Shown here one piece after another: positions 25,229 through 34,137 of a DNA stretch of 64,000 nucleotides. Location: contig JBPJFZ010000008.1 of assembly GCA_051208035.1 (NCBI GenBank), positions 62,001 through 126,000 on the forward strand, in the 5' to 3' direction. This DNA comes from JACKOB01 sp024234575. GTDB lineage: Bacteria; Pseudomonadota; Gammaproteobacteria; Pseudomonadales; Oleiphilaceae. The position numbers were made by a program, and so were the translations under genes. Under the pieces are notes generated by a model. It saw only the letters and a list, made by a program, of their open reading frames with translations. It made no database searches and was not told the DNA's origin. Each line of letters begins with the position of its first letter. The stretch's first letter is position 1.

Positions 25229-26277
25229 CAGCAGGTAATTTCTTTGCCATCAATATCGACAACGTAAAACAGGCAGTCGCTACGGGCGATGACCGCGTTG
25301 GTTGTTGCCATAAAGAGCTTGATTGGCCTCCGCGGATACAGTTCTCCATCGCGTACTTCTAATATCTGGTCGATGACGTTTTCACCCCGAGAGTTAATCG
25401 CCTGCAAGCACTGGCTGACTGGTTTGCCGGCCCAGCCGAGCTGATGAAAGGGTTTGACGATGCCAAAGTTATGTTCTTCGATACTGAAGTTAAGCGTCAT
25501 GTCCACTTGTGGATTTTTATGACTGAGATAGTCGATGCTTAGCTCATTTATCAGCTCTACGCGAACAGGGTTATGCATAAGTTCGAAGGTGGCTGTATGC
25601 GTGGGTATATCACCAAGAGCCGACGCTGCGATGAATCGGCTAAGGCCATCAAGCGCCAGATCGTGAGCACAATCTTCGCGGGCACCGCCACACTCAATGG
25701 CAATGATAGGGCAGGTGTCACTGTTAAGGTCGGATAGTGCTCCCAGCCGCAGATCAGTCACAATCATTCTCTGGGTAAAAAATGATGCCAGTACGATCTG
25801 TAGCGGGGTGCTGTTTGTGCTGACGGCAAATGCAGGGCCCTTACCGGAAGTGTTGTGTATGTCCAGTATGCAGGTGGGTTTAAAGTAGGCGATAAGCGCT
25901 AACAGTTCCTCTGCGATCTTGCCTTCGTCATCGCTAAAGGGCGGACGAAAACAACGATTAAGGTCTCGCTTTCCGGGTAATTGTCGGTAGTAGAAGCCAG
26001 GTGGTTGCAGCGCCGTTTTCACCGAACAAATAAAGAACAGCATGGTACAGGCAGGGGTGATGCCATGCTTCAGCCAGTGGTAAATTGCTCTCGTACCAGA
26101 GGGTTCGTTTCCATGCAGCAGTGTGCAAACCGCCCGTATTTCTTCGTTGCCTGTCCCGGGTACGATGATTAATGCGGGGCCGTCCAGAATTTGCAGAAAC
26201 TCTTCAACAGTATTTCCGATAGCCGAGGGCTTCGGCTTTTCCCAAATTTTGAAGTACTCAGTGATGGGTTTATTCAT
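25228..26277 (-). CDS. Succinylglutamate desuccinylase/aspartoacylase-like zinc hydrolase
   Basis: A 349-residue member of the AstE/AspA subfamily of M14-type metallohydrolases. Zinc ligands are visible in LLHGNEPSGTRA and the ILDIHNTSG segment, with the catalytic Glu in IAIECGG. After the ~225-residue catalytic domain a beta-rich C-terminal part (HNFGIVKPFHQLGW...) resembles the aspartoacylase C-domain. It probably cleaves an amide from an N-acyl or gamma-glutamyl amino acid. It stands 67 bp after a GCS2-type ligase and is coupled to yqaA, so ligase and hydrolase may work on the same amide (inference). Confidence 0.82.
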   Translation of the reverse strand: MNKPITEYFKIWEKPKPSAIGNTVEEFLQILDGPALIIVPGTGNEEIRAVCTLLHGNEPSGTRAIYHWLKHGITPACTMLFFICSVKTALQPPGFYYRQLPGKRDLNRCFRPPFSDDEGKIAEELLALIAYFKPTCILDIHNTSGKGPAFAVSTNSTPLQIVLASFFTQRMIVTDLRLGALSDLNSDTCPIIAIECGGAREDCAHDLALDGLSRFIAASALGDIPTHTATFELMHNPVRVELINELSIDYLSHKNPQVDMTLNFSIEEHNFGIVKPFHQLGWAGKPVSQCLQAINSRGENVIDQILEVRDGELYPRRPIKLFMATTNAVIARSDCLFYVVDIDGKEITC

Positions 26278-26344
26278 AAATTCCCTAAGTTCTGCTAGTG
26301 CTTTTAGGTTTGCTTTCGTTAAGTCGGTCTTGTTTAGTTTCGGC

Positions 26345-27835
26345 TTAAATACTCTGCTGCCAATTAGCGACAGCTTTCCCAGAACGATGCTCCATCTGGT
26401 AAAGGTCGAACATACCGGCGCAAGCCTCGGCTCTATTGCACCCTTGGCGCTCTAGTTGGCTCACGATCTGTCTTTGCCATTGTGCGCCGGTTATGCCGCT
26501 TTCCAGTCTTTGGCTGAGCACTGTTTCTAGTGATGATACATCCTTTTCGTCAACACCTGCCTGGCGTAAGGCCTCCATTGACTGAGGCAACAGCGCTTGG
26601 ATGACTTCACGGGCCGGTCTTTCGCCCAATTTAACCTGCCGTTGTTCTGGCCAAATGAGGTTGGCGTTAAGGCCGAAACGTGCTGCTGCGTAAAAGTTGT
26701 ATTCGGCATACTGAAAGGGCAGTTTAGACGTTAGCTGGTCGATGTCAGAGGTTAAACTTAGGGCGCATCCAATGCTAAAGGCGGCCGTTGCCAGCATATC
26801 CTGGACACTTGGGCCCGCGGGCATGGATCTTAATTCAATACGCATGTGCCCGTTGGCGACGGGGTCGAATATTGCCCGGTTCCATGTCCAGGTAGTGCCG
26901 TGATGCAGGCGCAGGTTGGGCAGGTTTGGAATATCACCGCGTTGCAAAAATGACAGGCTATCTTCCTCTTCCAGCGCTGGCAGCAGCGGTGGGTAGAGAG
27001 AGACTGCCAGCTCAAATAGCTCAATGGGAGATTGTCGTAACCACCCTTGACCAAAATCTACACGCGCAGGTTCTCGCCAGGGGTGCGAGTTATTTTGGCG
27101 CACATCAATTGATTGCTTGAACAGTGAGATGCGGGTCTCATCCCACAGAGATTTCTGGAACAGAAAAGGAGAGTTGGCCGACATGGCAACAGTCAGCGGT
27201 GTTATCAGCTGTATGGCATTATAAGCGGCCACAAACTTATCGAATGCTACCCGCCAGTGGAATTGAAACGAGGTATTTGCCCCTTCAAGGGTAACATCAT
27301 CGGCTTCAATATTAAGTGAATCATGGCCATTAATATTGATCTGAAACGGCCTGCCGCGCATTTGCCGCAGGCCTTCAGCTAATGCCTGATAACGCGGCAG
27401 AGCGGTCATGCTGGCGGGGCCAACATCGGATCGGGCAAGTGTTGGTAAAATTCCAATCGGCACCAGGCGAGAACGAAATGCCTGCGCGTTGCCATTCATT
27501 TGGGCAAGCGCCATGGCGATTTCTTCACTAAAACGGGTGAAAGGGCTGCCAGATAGTAGTTGTGGCTTGAGATTATATTCAATATTGAATCGATTTAACT
27601 CTGGCTGCCATTGATCAGAGGTGGATAAATTCAGTAGTTTTTGGTTGATTGGGCTGGCACAGCCATTTTCATTGACGATGTAAAACTCAAGCTCGGCGCC
27701 AACAGAGGCCGCACCTGCGCCAAAGCCAGGGGTGTTTAATAGCTGACGCAACACCTCTAGTTCTTGCCGAACTTTATTCGCGAATGCCTCATAACAACCT
27801 GGCGAAAACCTCAGTGTATTAATGTTTTGCCCCAT
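26345..27835 (-). CDS. Glutamate-cysteine ligase family (GCS2-like) protein
   Basis: 496 residues from ATG 27835 (MGQNINTLRF); a longer frame starting at 27943 lacks family resemblance. GCS2-like features are GAELEFYIVNENG (metal-binding Glu strand), FNIEYNLKPQLLSG, GPASMTALPRYQALAEGLRQMRG, INGHDSL, GANTSFQFHWRV, LTVAMSANSPFLF and HMRIELRSMP. These fit an ATP-dependent ligase joining glutamate to an amine. Whether it makes gamma-glutamylcysteine or another gamma-glutamyl amide cannot be decided; the pairing with an aspartoacylase-like hydrolase makes a specialised substrate plausible. Confidence 0.78.
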   Translation of the reverse strand: MGQNINTLRFSPGCYEAFANKVRQELEVLRQLLNTPGFGAGAASVGAELEFYIVNENGCASPINQKLLNLSTSDQWQPELNRFNIEYNLKPQLLSGSPFTRFSEEIAMALAQMNGNAQAFRSRLVPIGILPTLARSDVGPASMTALPRYQALAEGLRQMRGRPFQININGHDSLNIEADDVTLEGANTSFQFHWRVAFDKFVAAYNAIQLITPLTVAMSANSPFLFQKSLWDETRISLFKQSIDVRQNNSHPWREPARVDFGQGWLRQSPIELFELAVSLYPPLLPALEEEDSLSFLQRGDIPNLPNLRLHHGTTWTWNRAIFDPVANGHMRIELRSMPAGPSVQDMLATAAFSIGCALSLTSDIDQLTSKLPFQYAEYNFYAAARFGLNANLIWPEQRQVKLGERPAREVIQALLPQSMEALRQAGVDEKDVSSLETVLSQRLESGITGAQWQRQIVSQLERQGCNRAEACAGMFDLYQMEHRSGKAVANWQQSI

Positions 27836-28014
27836 TGCCTGTTCCAGTATGTATTGGCTTTGAACTCGTTCGACTGATGCCCAGCATAGCGCAATCGGCC
27901 AAAGGGAGCTTGTTGTTCTGCTAACGATAATTGAGAGTAACAAATTCTACTTTGAGGCGGGTCAACTTTGCTTTTACCATGTCTTTTGTTTTGCGAAACT
28001 TGAGCGAACCAGCA

Positions 28015-28593
28015 TCAAACGCTTAGGTGATGTGCCAGTTTTTCCAGTGCTCGTTGATAGCGCATTTTTACAGCACTAAGGCCTGACTGGGTAATATGAG
28101 CGATATCTTTGAACTCCAGGTCTGCAGTGATGCGCAATGAAACAATGCTGCGGTCTGTCTCGTCGAGATGACGCAGCACCTGGTTAAAGCCGGTGCCAGA
28201 AAAATCCTGCCGGGGTTCCGCTTCCAGTGGCTCTTCCAGTTCATCAATATCACTGGCAGGTTTGGTTTTACGAAACTGATTGATGCTCTCGTTATAAGCA
28301 ATGCGAAACAGCCAGGTCTTTATCGAGGCATCACCCCTGAAGTTGTGAAGGTTGTGGAAGGCGCGTAACAGTGTTTCTTGCAGGGCATCTTCCGCGTCGC
28401 TTTCGTTTTGACAGGTATTTTTACAAAATGCGAGCAAGGCCGGGCTGTGTCGCCGCATGAGTTCTTCATAGGCGAGTGATGAATGGGGTAGCTGGTGGCG
28501 CGCAATCTCTACAAGCGTGACTTCATTTAGTGCTGACAAATTCTGCCTGGACGCTTGCTTTTTGCCGTCACCCTGAGACTTTGATGACGTCAT
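28015..28593 (-). CDS. ECF-type RNA polymerase sigma factor
   Basis: A 192-residue sigma70-family factor. Region 2 is seen in YEELMRRHSPALLAFCKNTCQNESDAEDALQETLLRAF and IKTWLFRIAYNESINQFRK, and region 4 in LDETDRSIVSLRITADLEFKDIAHITQSGLSAVKMRYQRALEKL. No anti-sigma gene lies next to it. It starts 5 bp after the mscS stop and is therefore probably expressed with that channel. An unstructured ~30-residue N-terminal extension precedes region 2. Confidence 0.9.
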   Translation of the reverse strand: MTSSKSQGDGKKQASRQNLSALNEVTLVEIARHQLPHSSLAYEELMRRHSPALLAFCKNTCQNESDAEDALQETLLRAFHNLHNFRGDASIKTWLFRIAYNESINQFRKTKPASDIDELEEPLEAEPRQDFSGTGFNQVLRHLDETDRSIVSLRITADLEFKDIAHITQSGLSAVKMRYQRALEKLAHHLSV

Positions 28594-28598
28594 AAGCT

Positions 28599-29447
28599 TT
28601 AAGAATCAGCACCGTCATGTGATCTAGTCGCAAACGTTTTGTTCATGAGTTCATTGTTTGGGATGCGGAAGTGACTTTCATCCTTTCGTTCTATAATGGT
28701 ATTTATTGACCCCACCGTAATGATGATTCCGCTGGTTCCATCATATTCAATAGTGTCCCCAGGGGTGAGCTGTTCGCGCAGGTAGACGCCTGCAATCAAA
28801 TGACCTGACACCCCTCTAGCACCCAGCCCCAGCGACAGAGCTGCGCCAAGGCCTACTGCCGCAATGATGATGGCGAAAAAGAGATCGAACATTTTCGTGT
28901 CTATATCTAACTGACTTATTGCCAGCGAGAAAGTAATAATTAACACGATAGCCTGCACCATTTGGGCAACAGCATTGCCATAGTCAACGCCCAGATGCTC
29001 CATTGCGTTGCGCACACTGACACGGAAATGGTGGCCTATAAATACACCACCAAGAATGATTAATACCGCACCGGCCACTTTCGGTAAATAACTGACAAAC
29101 TGGTCGATAACCGCAGAAACTTTTTCTAAACCGAGGGTTTCAGCCGCGGATAGAATAATTAACAACACCAGAAAAATGCGCAGTAGAATTCCTAAGACGT
29201 AGCTCGGGGGCCGCTGAAAACCTGCGCCACGAAGAACTGTTCCGATACCGACCTCATCGCACAACTTATCTACACCCAAGGCAGCAAGCCCTTTGCTAAA
29301 CCAGGCTCCAGCCAGGCGTGTGCAGTATAGTCCGGCAACAACTATGATTAATGTCGCTAGAAAGTTTGGTAAGAAGTCTGCAATTTTGGTTAGGAAGTTA
29401 GTTAAAGCGATTGAAAAAGCATTAGTCCATGCATCAATATTCATCAA
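28599..29447 (-). CDS. mscS: Small-conductance mechanosensitive channel (MscS family)
   Basis: A 282-residue inner-membrane protein with several hydrophobic segments (for example FLPNFLATLIIVVAGLYC, ILGILLRIFLVLLIILSA, KVAGAVLIILGGVFIGH) followed by the Gly/Ala-rich pore-helix-like stretch IIIAAVGLGAALSLGLGARGVSGHLIAGVYL and a short beta domain (LTPGDTIEYDGTSGIIITVGSINTIIERKDESHFRIPNNELM). The C-terminus stops soon after the beta domain, so it lacks the full MscS carboxyl cage. It would open on membrane tension. Next to an ECF sigma gene. Confidence 0.88.
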   Translation of the reverse strand: MMNIDAWTNAFSIALTNFLTKIADFLPNFLATLIIVVAGLYCTRLAGAWFSKGLAALGVDKLCDEVGIGTVLRGAGFQRPPSYVLGILLRIFLVLLIILSAAETLGLEKVSAVIDQFVSYLPKVAGAVLIILGGVFIGHHFRVSVRNAMEHLGVDYGNAVAQMVQAIVLIITFSLAISQLDIDTKMFDLFFAIIIAAVGLGAALSLGLGARGVSGHLIAGVYLREQLTPGDTIEYDGTSGIIITVGSINTIIERKDESHFRIPNNELMNKTFATRSHDGADS

Positions 29448-29532
29448 GACATCCTTAACTTTGGGGTTTATTTTCGGTGCGGCATTACCGCCTGAGATTA
29501 GCGGTTTTAGGGGGAATCATAAACGAAATAAA

Positions 29533-29796
29533 CTACTCAAGCCTATTTTGATTCCCGGCAGGCAGTTTTGTTTTAGTCTGTCTGGATTTTATTGCATTAA
29601 AGGTGGTTAGCCCGATGCCCGCGAAAAGGGTCCAGATAGATGAGACAAATAAGCCAAGTACATCTTTACCGGCTTGCTGGCGCAGGGCAACTTGCCTTGA
29701 ATTCACTACTATTTGCAGGCTTTGTGGGGTCGCTTCTTTTTTTTCAACTTGGGCAAGCTTTCTGAGCTGGCGTTCTGTTTCGTCGATGGAGGCCAT
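29533..29796 (-). CDS. Small single-helix membrane protein, unknown
   Basis: 87 residues: a charged N-terminal half (ETERQLRKLAQVEKKEATPQ, then QVALRQQAGKD) and one membrane helix near residues 46-66 (VLGLFVSSIWTLFAGIGLTTF), ending in a basic tail. No family is recognised. It begins 15 bp after the OmpA-gene terminator and lies 85 bp ahead of mscS on the same strand, so it could be the first gene of an mscS-sigma transcript. Confidence 0.6.
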   Translation of the reverse strand: MASIDETERQLRKLAQVEKKEATPQSLQIVVNSRQVALRQQAGKDVLGLFVSSIWTLFAGIGLTTFNAIKSRQTKTKLPAGNQNRLE

Positions 29797-29810
29797 AGTA
29801 AATCGTTCTC

Positions 29811-29836
29811 AAAAAAGAGGGGGCGTTTGCCCCCTC
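29811..29836 (-). terminator. Strong rho-independent terminator of the OmpA-like lipoprotein gene
   Basis: On the minus strand a GAGGGGGC-AAAC-GCCCCCTC hairpin (8-bp perfect GC-rich stem) is followed directly by TTTTTT. It sits eight bases past the stop of the OmpA-like gene. Confidence 0.95.
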
Positions 29837-29844
29837 ATACGGTT

Positions 29845-31317
29845 TTATTGATTGATGATCAGTATCTCAACGCGTCGGTTTGCTGCGCGACCCTCTGCCG
29901 TTTCGTTAGACGCTACTGGGCGTGCTTTGCCGTAGCCTTCATTAGACAGACGGTGACTTTCAACACCACCTATGTCCGCCAGGAATTGCGCTACTTTAGA
30001 GGCACGATCCTCCGATAATTTTTGGTTTAAAGCATCACTACCTTTGTTGTCAGTATGGCCAGAAACCTGAACGGTTGATGCCGGAAACAGCTTGATACTC
30101 TCTACGATTTTATTCAGCAACGGAAAGTTGGATGACTGTATTTCACTGTCACCCGAGTTAAAGCTGAATCCCTGCGCACGAATAAGAACGTTATTACCTT
30201 GCTGGTAAACTTCTGCCTCGTTTTTATTGAACATGTTTTGTACTTTGGTGAACTTGGCCTTGATTTCAGCCAGCTGTCGACGTTCAAGATCAGCTTGCGC
30301 CTGCATTGCAGCTAAGCTGGTTTCTTTGTCAGTCGTCAACTGTGCGTATTGCGCTTGCAACTGTGCGATTTGCTCGTTTTTCTGGGCTTCTGTCAGGGCG
30401 AATTCAGCTTCAAGCTTCTTTTTGCTGCTTACTTGATTAGCTAAAATGCCAGTCAAAGATATCACCACATCTTTGTTTCTCTGGCTAAAATCAGGTGTTG
30501 TATTTAGTGGAACGAAAATTTGTTCCAGCTGGCTTTGATGCCACAGAACAATATCCTCGTCGGATAATTTTGATTGTTTGAACTCTTTAATGGTTTCGGC
30601 AATTTGTGTAGCACGATCAGCTTTTTTTAACGCCTGAAATGCATGGGCTGCCGCTTTTTCAGTGTCGTTTCTGTCTGCTTCAAGTACTTGCTGTGACAGC
30701 GCCAACTCACTTTGTGCCTGGGCTAATGTTTTAGGTGCATAGTCGTCGACATCATTTTTTAATGCATTCTGAATGGCCTTTTTAGCCTGATCTGCCGCAT
30801 CACCTTTTAACGTGTCGAGTTCAAGCCCGCTGTAGATATTTCTTATTTCTGTTTTATCATTGCGCACTTTGCTGACTTTTCCTTTTTCGAGTAGCTCAGT
30901 CGCATCCGTTAAGGTGTTCTCTGCATCTTTGAAGCGCTCAGGGAAACGCTTGTCAGCGCCAACAGATTTGGCTTTGCTACGTGCGCTGATAACCTGGCTG
31001 AGTTCGTCGCGGGCGACGGCTGCCTGTTGTACTGCTTTATCAAGAGCTTTCAGGCCCTGGACGGCGAAACCTTCACCTTTATCGTCGCCGGAAGTTGCCC
31101 ATTTCATCGCTTCATCCTGTAGCTTTTTGGCTTCTTTGAAGTATTCAGGAGAGAAGACGTTGACTTCAGTATTTAACGCACTTTTTATCGCAGCATCCAG
31201 CTGTGCCACGTTCTGGTATTGGGACATCACTGTTTCAGGTGACAGTAATTGCTGATTGCTGCAACCCGCCGTCAGAACGGTAAGACCCATGGCGATTGGT
31301 AGTATGAACTGTTTCAT
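29845..31317 (-). CDS. OmpA-family peptidoglycan-associated lipoprotein with long helical repeat region
   Basis: 490 residues. The lipobox LTAGC puts the lipidated Cys at 19. Residues ~30-350 are helical with recurring segments such as DAAIKSALNTEVNVFSPEYFKEAKKLQDEA and KKAIQNALKNDVDDYAPKTLAQAQSEL, a DUF4398-like duplicated motif, plus coiled coil (~295-355). The C-terminal OmpA domain (~375-490: FNSGDSEIQ, VQVSGHTDNKGSDALNQKLSEDRA, NEGYGKARPVASNETAEGRAANRRVEI) binds peptidoglycan. It likely tethers the outer membrane to the wall across the periplasm. Ends in a strong terminator. Confidence 0.92.
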   Translation of the reverse strand: MKQFILPIAMGLTVLTAGCSNQQLLSPETVMSQYQNVAQLDAAIKSALNTEVNVFSPEYFKEAKKLQDEAMKWATSGDDKGEGFAVQGLKALDKAVQQAAVARDELSQVISARSKAKSVGADKRFPERFKDAENTLTDATELLEKGKVSKVRNDKTEIRNIYSGLELDTLKGDAADQAKKAIQNALKNDVDDYAPKTLAQAQSELALSQQVLEADRNDTEKAAAHAFQALKKADRATQIAETIKEFKQSKLSDEDIVLWHQSQLEQIFVPLNTTPDFSQRNKDVVISLTGILANQVSSKKKLEAEFALTEAQKNEQIAQLQAQYAQLTTDKETSLAAMQAQADLERRQLAEIKAKFTKVQNMFNKNEAEVYQQGNNVLIRAQGFSFNSGDSEIQSSNFPLLNKIVESIKLFPASTVQVSGHTDNKGSDALNQKLSEDRASKVAQFLADIGGVESHRLSNEGYGKARPVASNETAEGRAANRRVEILIINQ

Positions 31318-31433
31318 TTACGTGGATTCCTTATAGTTATGTTATTAATGCTGTCTGGCAGCACCAACCTTTTTATTGGTTACACGGCTTAGACGAGCTA
31401 TCAGCCAGGTAAGTCACATTAAATATAGTCCTT

Positions 31434-32771
31434 CTAGATCAATAACAGCGAGCCGAGCCCGAGAAAGGCAACAAAACCGACAATGTCCGTCACGGTGGTG
31501 AGTATTACCGCGCCGGAAAGTGCCGGGTCCAGCTTGAGCTTGTCAAGTACCACCGGAATAACCACGCCAGACAAAGCCGCAGCAACGATATTAGCGAGGA
31601 TCGCGAGACTGATCACTATGCCGATCATCGCACTTTCAAACCAATAAGAGGCAACGATACCGATCACTACTGACCAGATAACCCCATTAAGCCCGCCAAC
31701 GCTCAGCTCTTTCTTTAATAGAGCGGGGAGGTTAGCGCTGGTGACCTGGCCCATTGCCAGACCGCGAATAATGAGTGTCAGGGTTTGGCTGCCGGATATT
31801 CCACCCATGCTGGCCACTACCGGCATGAGGACTGCCAGCGCGACGACTTGTTGCAACGTTGCCTCGAACAGACCAATAAACCAGGATGCAAGAAACGCGG
31901 TTAACAGGTTTATACCTAGCCAGATGGCGCGGTTTTGTGTACTTTTTAGCACCGGCGCAAATAAATCTTCATCCTCGTTCATACCCGCGCTGGCCATGAG
32001 TTGGTGTTCGTAGTACTCATTGACCAGCTCACAGGCGGTGCCAATGTCCATTCTTCCCAGTAGTTTGCCATGCTCGTCAATTACCGGCAGGGCGGTGAAC
32101 ACTGACTTTTGCACTTTCATAGCACCATCTACCGCGTCATCGTCCGCGTTAAGCGTTAGAAACGTCTCTTCTGATAAATCGACCAGCGGAATGTGGTCTG
32201 GTGCGCCCATGATGGCACTGATCTTTACTGCTTCAGAAAAATGGCCGGCCCGGTTTACCAGAAACAGCGTATCGACATATTCGGGAATCTCTCTGCGCAG
32301 CAGACGCAAGGCATCCCGTACTTTCGCGTTGATCGGTAACATCAAAAAATCGTGCGTCACCCAGTGGCCGGCGAGGTCATCCTTATATTTTTGTGCACCT
32401 TCGAAGTACTTTCTTTGCTGCGCGTCCATGACTTTTAGGGCGCGATCAACCATGCGGTTAGGTAAGGACTCAGCCAATTCTATCAGGTCGGCGGCATCGA
32501 TCTCCTGAAACAGACTGTCCATCTCTTCCAACGGCATGGTATCGAGAATAGATTCGCGCGGGTCTCCCCGCATTGCCAGCAAAATTCCCAGGCGGTCTTC
32601 TTCGGGAACGTTCTCCCACGCTTCCAGTCGTTGCTCAAGTGGCAATGATTCAAGCAACAACGCAACTTCTTCTGGCTCTTGCATCGCGACAATCTTACTA
32701 ATCACCCGGCTTTGTTCTGTCTTCGTAGCGTCTACTACTTCTTCGATGAGGTCTTGTAGTTCGTCCGTCAT
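31434..32771 (-). CDS. mgtE: Magnesium transporter MgtE
   Basis: A 445-residue channel-type Mg2+ transporter. The N-domain is a superhelix (EEVALLLESLPLEQRLEAWENVPEEDR, LEEMDSLFQEIDAADLIELAESLP). Two CBS domains follow (~130-250), then five transmembrane helices with the family signature LMPVVASMGGISGSQTLTLIIRGLA that lines the Mg2+ pore. In known MgtE the N and CBS domains close the pore when cytoplasmic Mg2+ is high. GGGAG lies before the ATG. It precedes the OmpA lipoprotein gene by 116 bp. Confidence 0.96.
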   Translation of the reverse strand: MTDELQDLIEEVVDATKTEQSRVISKIVAMQEPEEVALLLESLPLEQRLEAWENVPEEDRLGILLAMRGDPRESILDTMPLEEMDSLFQEIDAADLIELAESLPNRMVDRALKVMDAQQRKYFEGAQKYKDDLAGHWVTHDFLMLPINAKVRDALRLLRREIPEYVDTLFLVNRAGHFSEAVKISAIMGAPDHIPLVDLSEETFLTLNADDDAVDGAMKVQKSVFTALPVIDEHGKLLGRMDIGTACELVNEYYEHQLMASAGMNEDEDLFAPVLKSTQNRAIWLGINLLTAFLASWFIGLFEATLQQVVALAVLMPVVASMGGISGSQTLTLIIRGLAMGQVTSANLPALLKKELSVGGLNGVIWSVVIGIVASYWFESAMIGIVISLAILANIVAAALSGVVIPVVLDKLKLDPALSGAVILTTVTDIVGFVAFLGLGSLLLI

Positions 32772-33131
32772 GGGTGACTCCCGGCTTTTATAGTTTTAAA
32801 TAGTTCTGCACAGGGCATGTGCGATATGAGATCCAGTGCGCCTTTATATCATTTCGAGCTTACATTTGCTGTCATCTAAAGTTTGTTAGACGCAGCGAAT
32901 CTTCCGTAAGTCACAGGGTATGAATTCTTTCGGTAAGGTTGTTGATTGACTCACTTGCAGTTACCAACTGCATACTCGGCAAAGATCTGCTGAATCTACG
33001 GCTTATGAATATTTTTCAATTTATTTTTCCTTGCGCTGCAACTTTTACTTTTCAGGCGTCGTAAATAGCAATGTGAAACACAGAAAGACCGTAATCAAAT
33101 TTATTCATGGCAAACAAAGGAAGGAAAAAGA
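32772..33131. promoter_or_regulatory. 360-bp divergent region between mgtE and the RTX cluster, with inverted repeat
   Basis: It contains a perfect GCAGTT-acc-AACTGC dyad at 32957-32971, directly downstream of a TTGACT that could be a -35 for the rightward RTX genes (TGCATA 17 bp on would be the -10). AAAGGAAGGA (33115-33124) is the ribosome site of the first RTX gene. No small gene or RNA is evident. Confidence 0.35.
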
Positions 33132-34016
33132 ATGAAAACTATAAGACGTACGCTGATGGCCGCCGTTATTTCTGCAACTGCCGTTGGTGCACAATTTAGC
33201 TATGCCGACATTATAGTTGGTAGTGATTTGAATAGTACTAGCGGTGCAAACGGCACGATTAACGCTATTTATTCTGCCAATCGCGGCACCAATGGTGGTG
33301 GCGACCAGAGCCTGCAGTTCGGCGATAACTTGATGGGCACTTATTACGATGATGTGCTTGTCGGCGGCCTGGGTATTGATGTGTTATTTGGTTATGAGGG
33401 AGATGACGTCATTGTTGGTGGTACAGAAGATTTTAACGCTTTCAACCGGGATCGCGCCTTTGGCAATCAGGGTAACGACACTTTTATATGGACGCCTGGT
33501 GATGGCAACGATTTCTTTGATGGTGGTGAAGATGAAGATGTACTGATCATGGCGCTTATTGGCGAGACTCGTGATGATAATGGCAATACTGAGGGGGCGC
33601 CATTTTTCAAAGTTACTGCACCACCAAAAGCCGGTAGTCAGGATTTCGATGGCATTTATATTGACCCAGAAACGCAATTGCCGAAAGTTGATGTGCTTGC
33701 CGGTCCCGGTTTTTGTGAAGTGCTCGATAGCACTGCAGCTGGCATCAGTGAGCTCGGTCTTGATCACTTAGTACGTTTCACCCTTCGCGGTGCAGCTAAT
33801 ACTTTTGAGGCGACTGTGGCCGACAACCCTAGCGTTGATCAAAGTAGTTTGGATACGGGTTTACGGGTAGCTGTACATTTACGAAATACTGAGTATCTGG
33901 TTTGCGCCTCCCGCGATGGCAGCGAAATTGAAGTGTTAGATCTGCGCCAGTCGCCGCCGCTGAAAGTCACTATTAATGATCTGCCGAGCAAAGCTTATCA
34001 GTTAGTTAAGCCGTAA
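33132..34016 (+). CDS. Secreted RTX-repeat (calcium-binding) protein, paralogue 1
   Basis: 294 residues with a Sec signal peptide (cleavage likely after SYA, ~25). Residues ~65-145 carry degenerate RTX nonapeptides (GGLGIDVLFGYEGDDVIVGG, AFGNQGNDTFIW, GDGNDFFDGGEDEDVLIM), which bind Ca2+ in a beta-roll. The C-terminal ~140 residues form a separate domain (SQDFDGIYIDPET, GFCEVLDS, LGLDHLVRF, LRVAVHLRNTEYLVCAS, IEVLDL) with two conserved cysteines. The same domain is found in the next gene. A Sec signal is unusual for RTX proteins, which normally use type I export. The domain's function is unknown to me. Confidence 0.82.
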   Translation: MKTIRRTLMAAVISATAVGAQFSYADIIVGSDLNSTSGANGTINAIYSANRGTNGGGDQSLQFGDNLMGTYYDDVLVGGLGIDVLFGYEGDDVIVGGTEDFNAFNRDRAFGNQGNDTFIWTPGDGNDFFDGGEDEDVLIMALIGETRDDNGNTEGAPFFKVTAPPKAGSQDFDGIYIDPETQLPKVDVLAGPGFCEVLDSTAAGISELGLDHLVRFTLRGAANTFEATVADNPSVDQSSLDTGLRVAVHLRNTEYLVCASRDGSEIEVLDLRQSPPLKVTINDLPSKAYQLVKP

Positions 34017-34078
34017 GCGCCAAGGCATTTACTTTAAACGCAAACTTAGAAACAAAAATCTACTTATATAATCAGCTA

Positions 34079-34112
34079 ATTTTGCTCCGTCAATCTGTGA
34101 TGGCAGCAAAAT
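34079..34112 (+). other. Hairpin between the two RTX genes
   Basis: ATTTTGCT (34079-34086) and AGCAAAAT (34105-34112) are perfect arms, and CCGTCA/TGATGGC extends the stem with a bulge. It lies 26 bp before the second gene's ATG. No T-run follows, so it is a possible attenuator, RNA-stability element or operator. Confidence 0.45.
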
Positions 34113-34137
34113 ACGGACTTCAATCCAAGGAATAAAC

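Noticed and set aside
33040..33060. AAC...CGTC pair upstream of the first RTX gene as an ECF promoter
   Set aside because: The spacing is 14 nt rather than about 16, the -35 reads TGCAAC rather than GGAAC, and no matching pair is found ahead of the second RTX gene.
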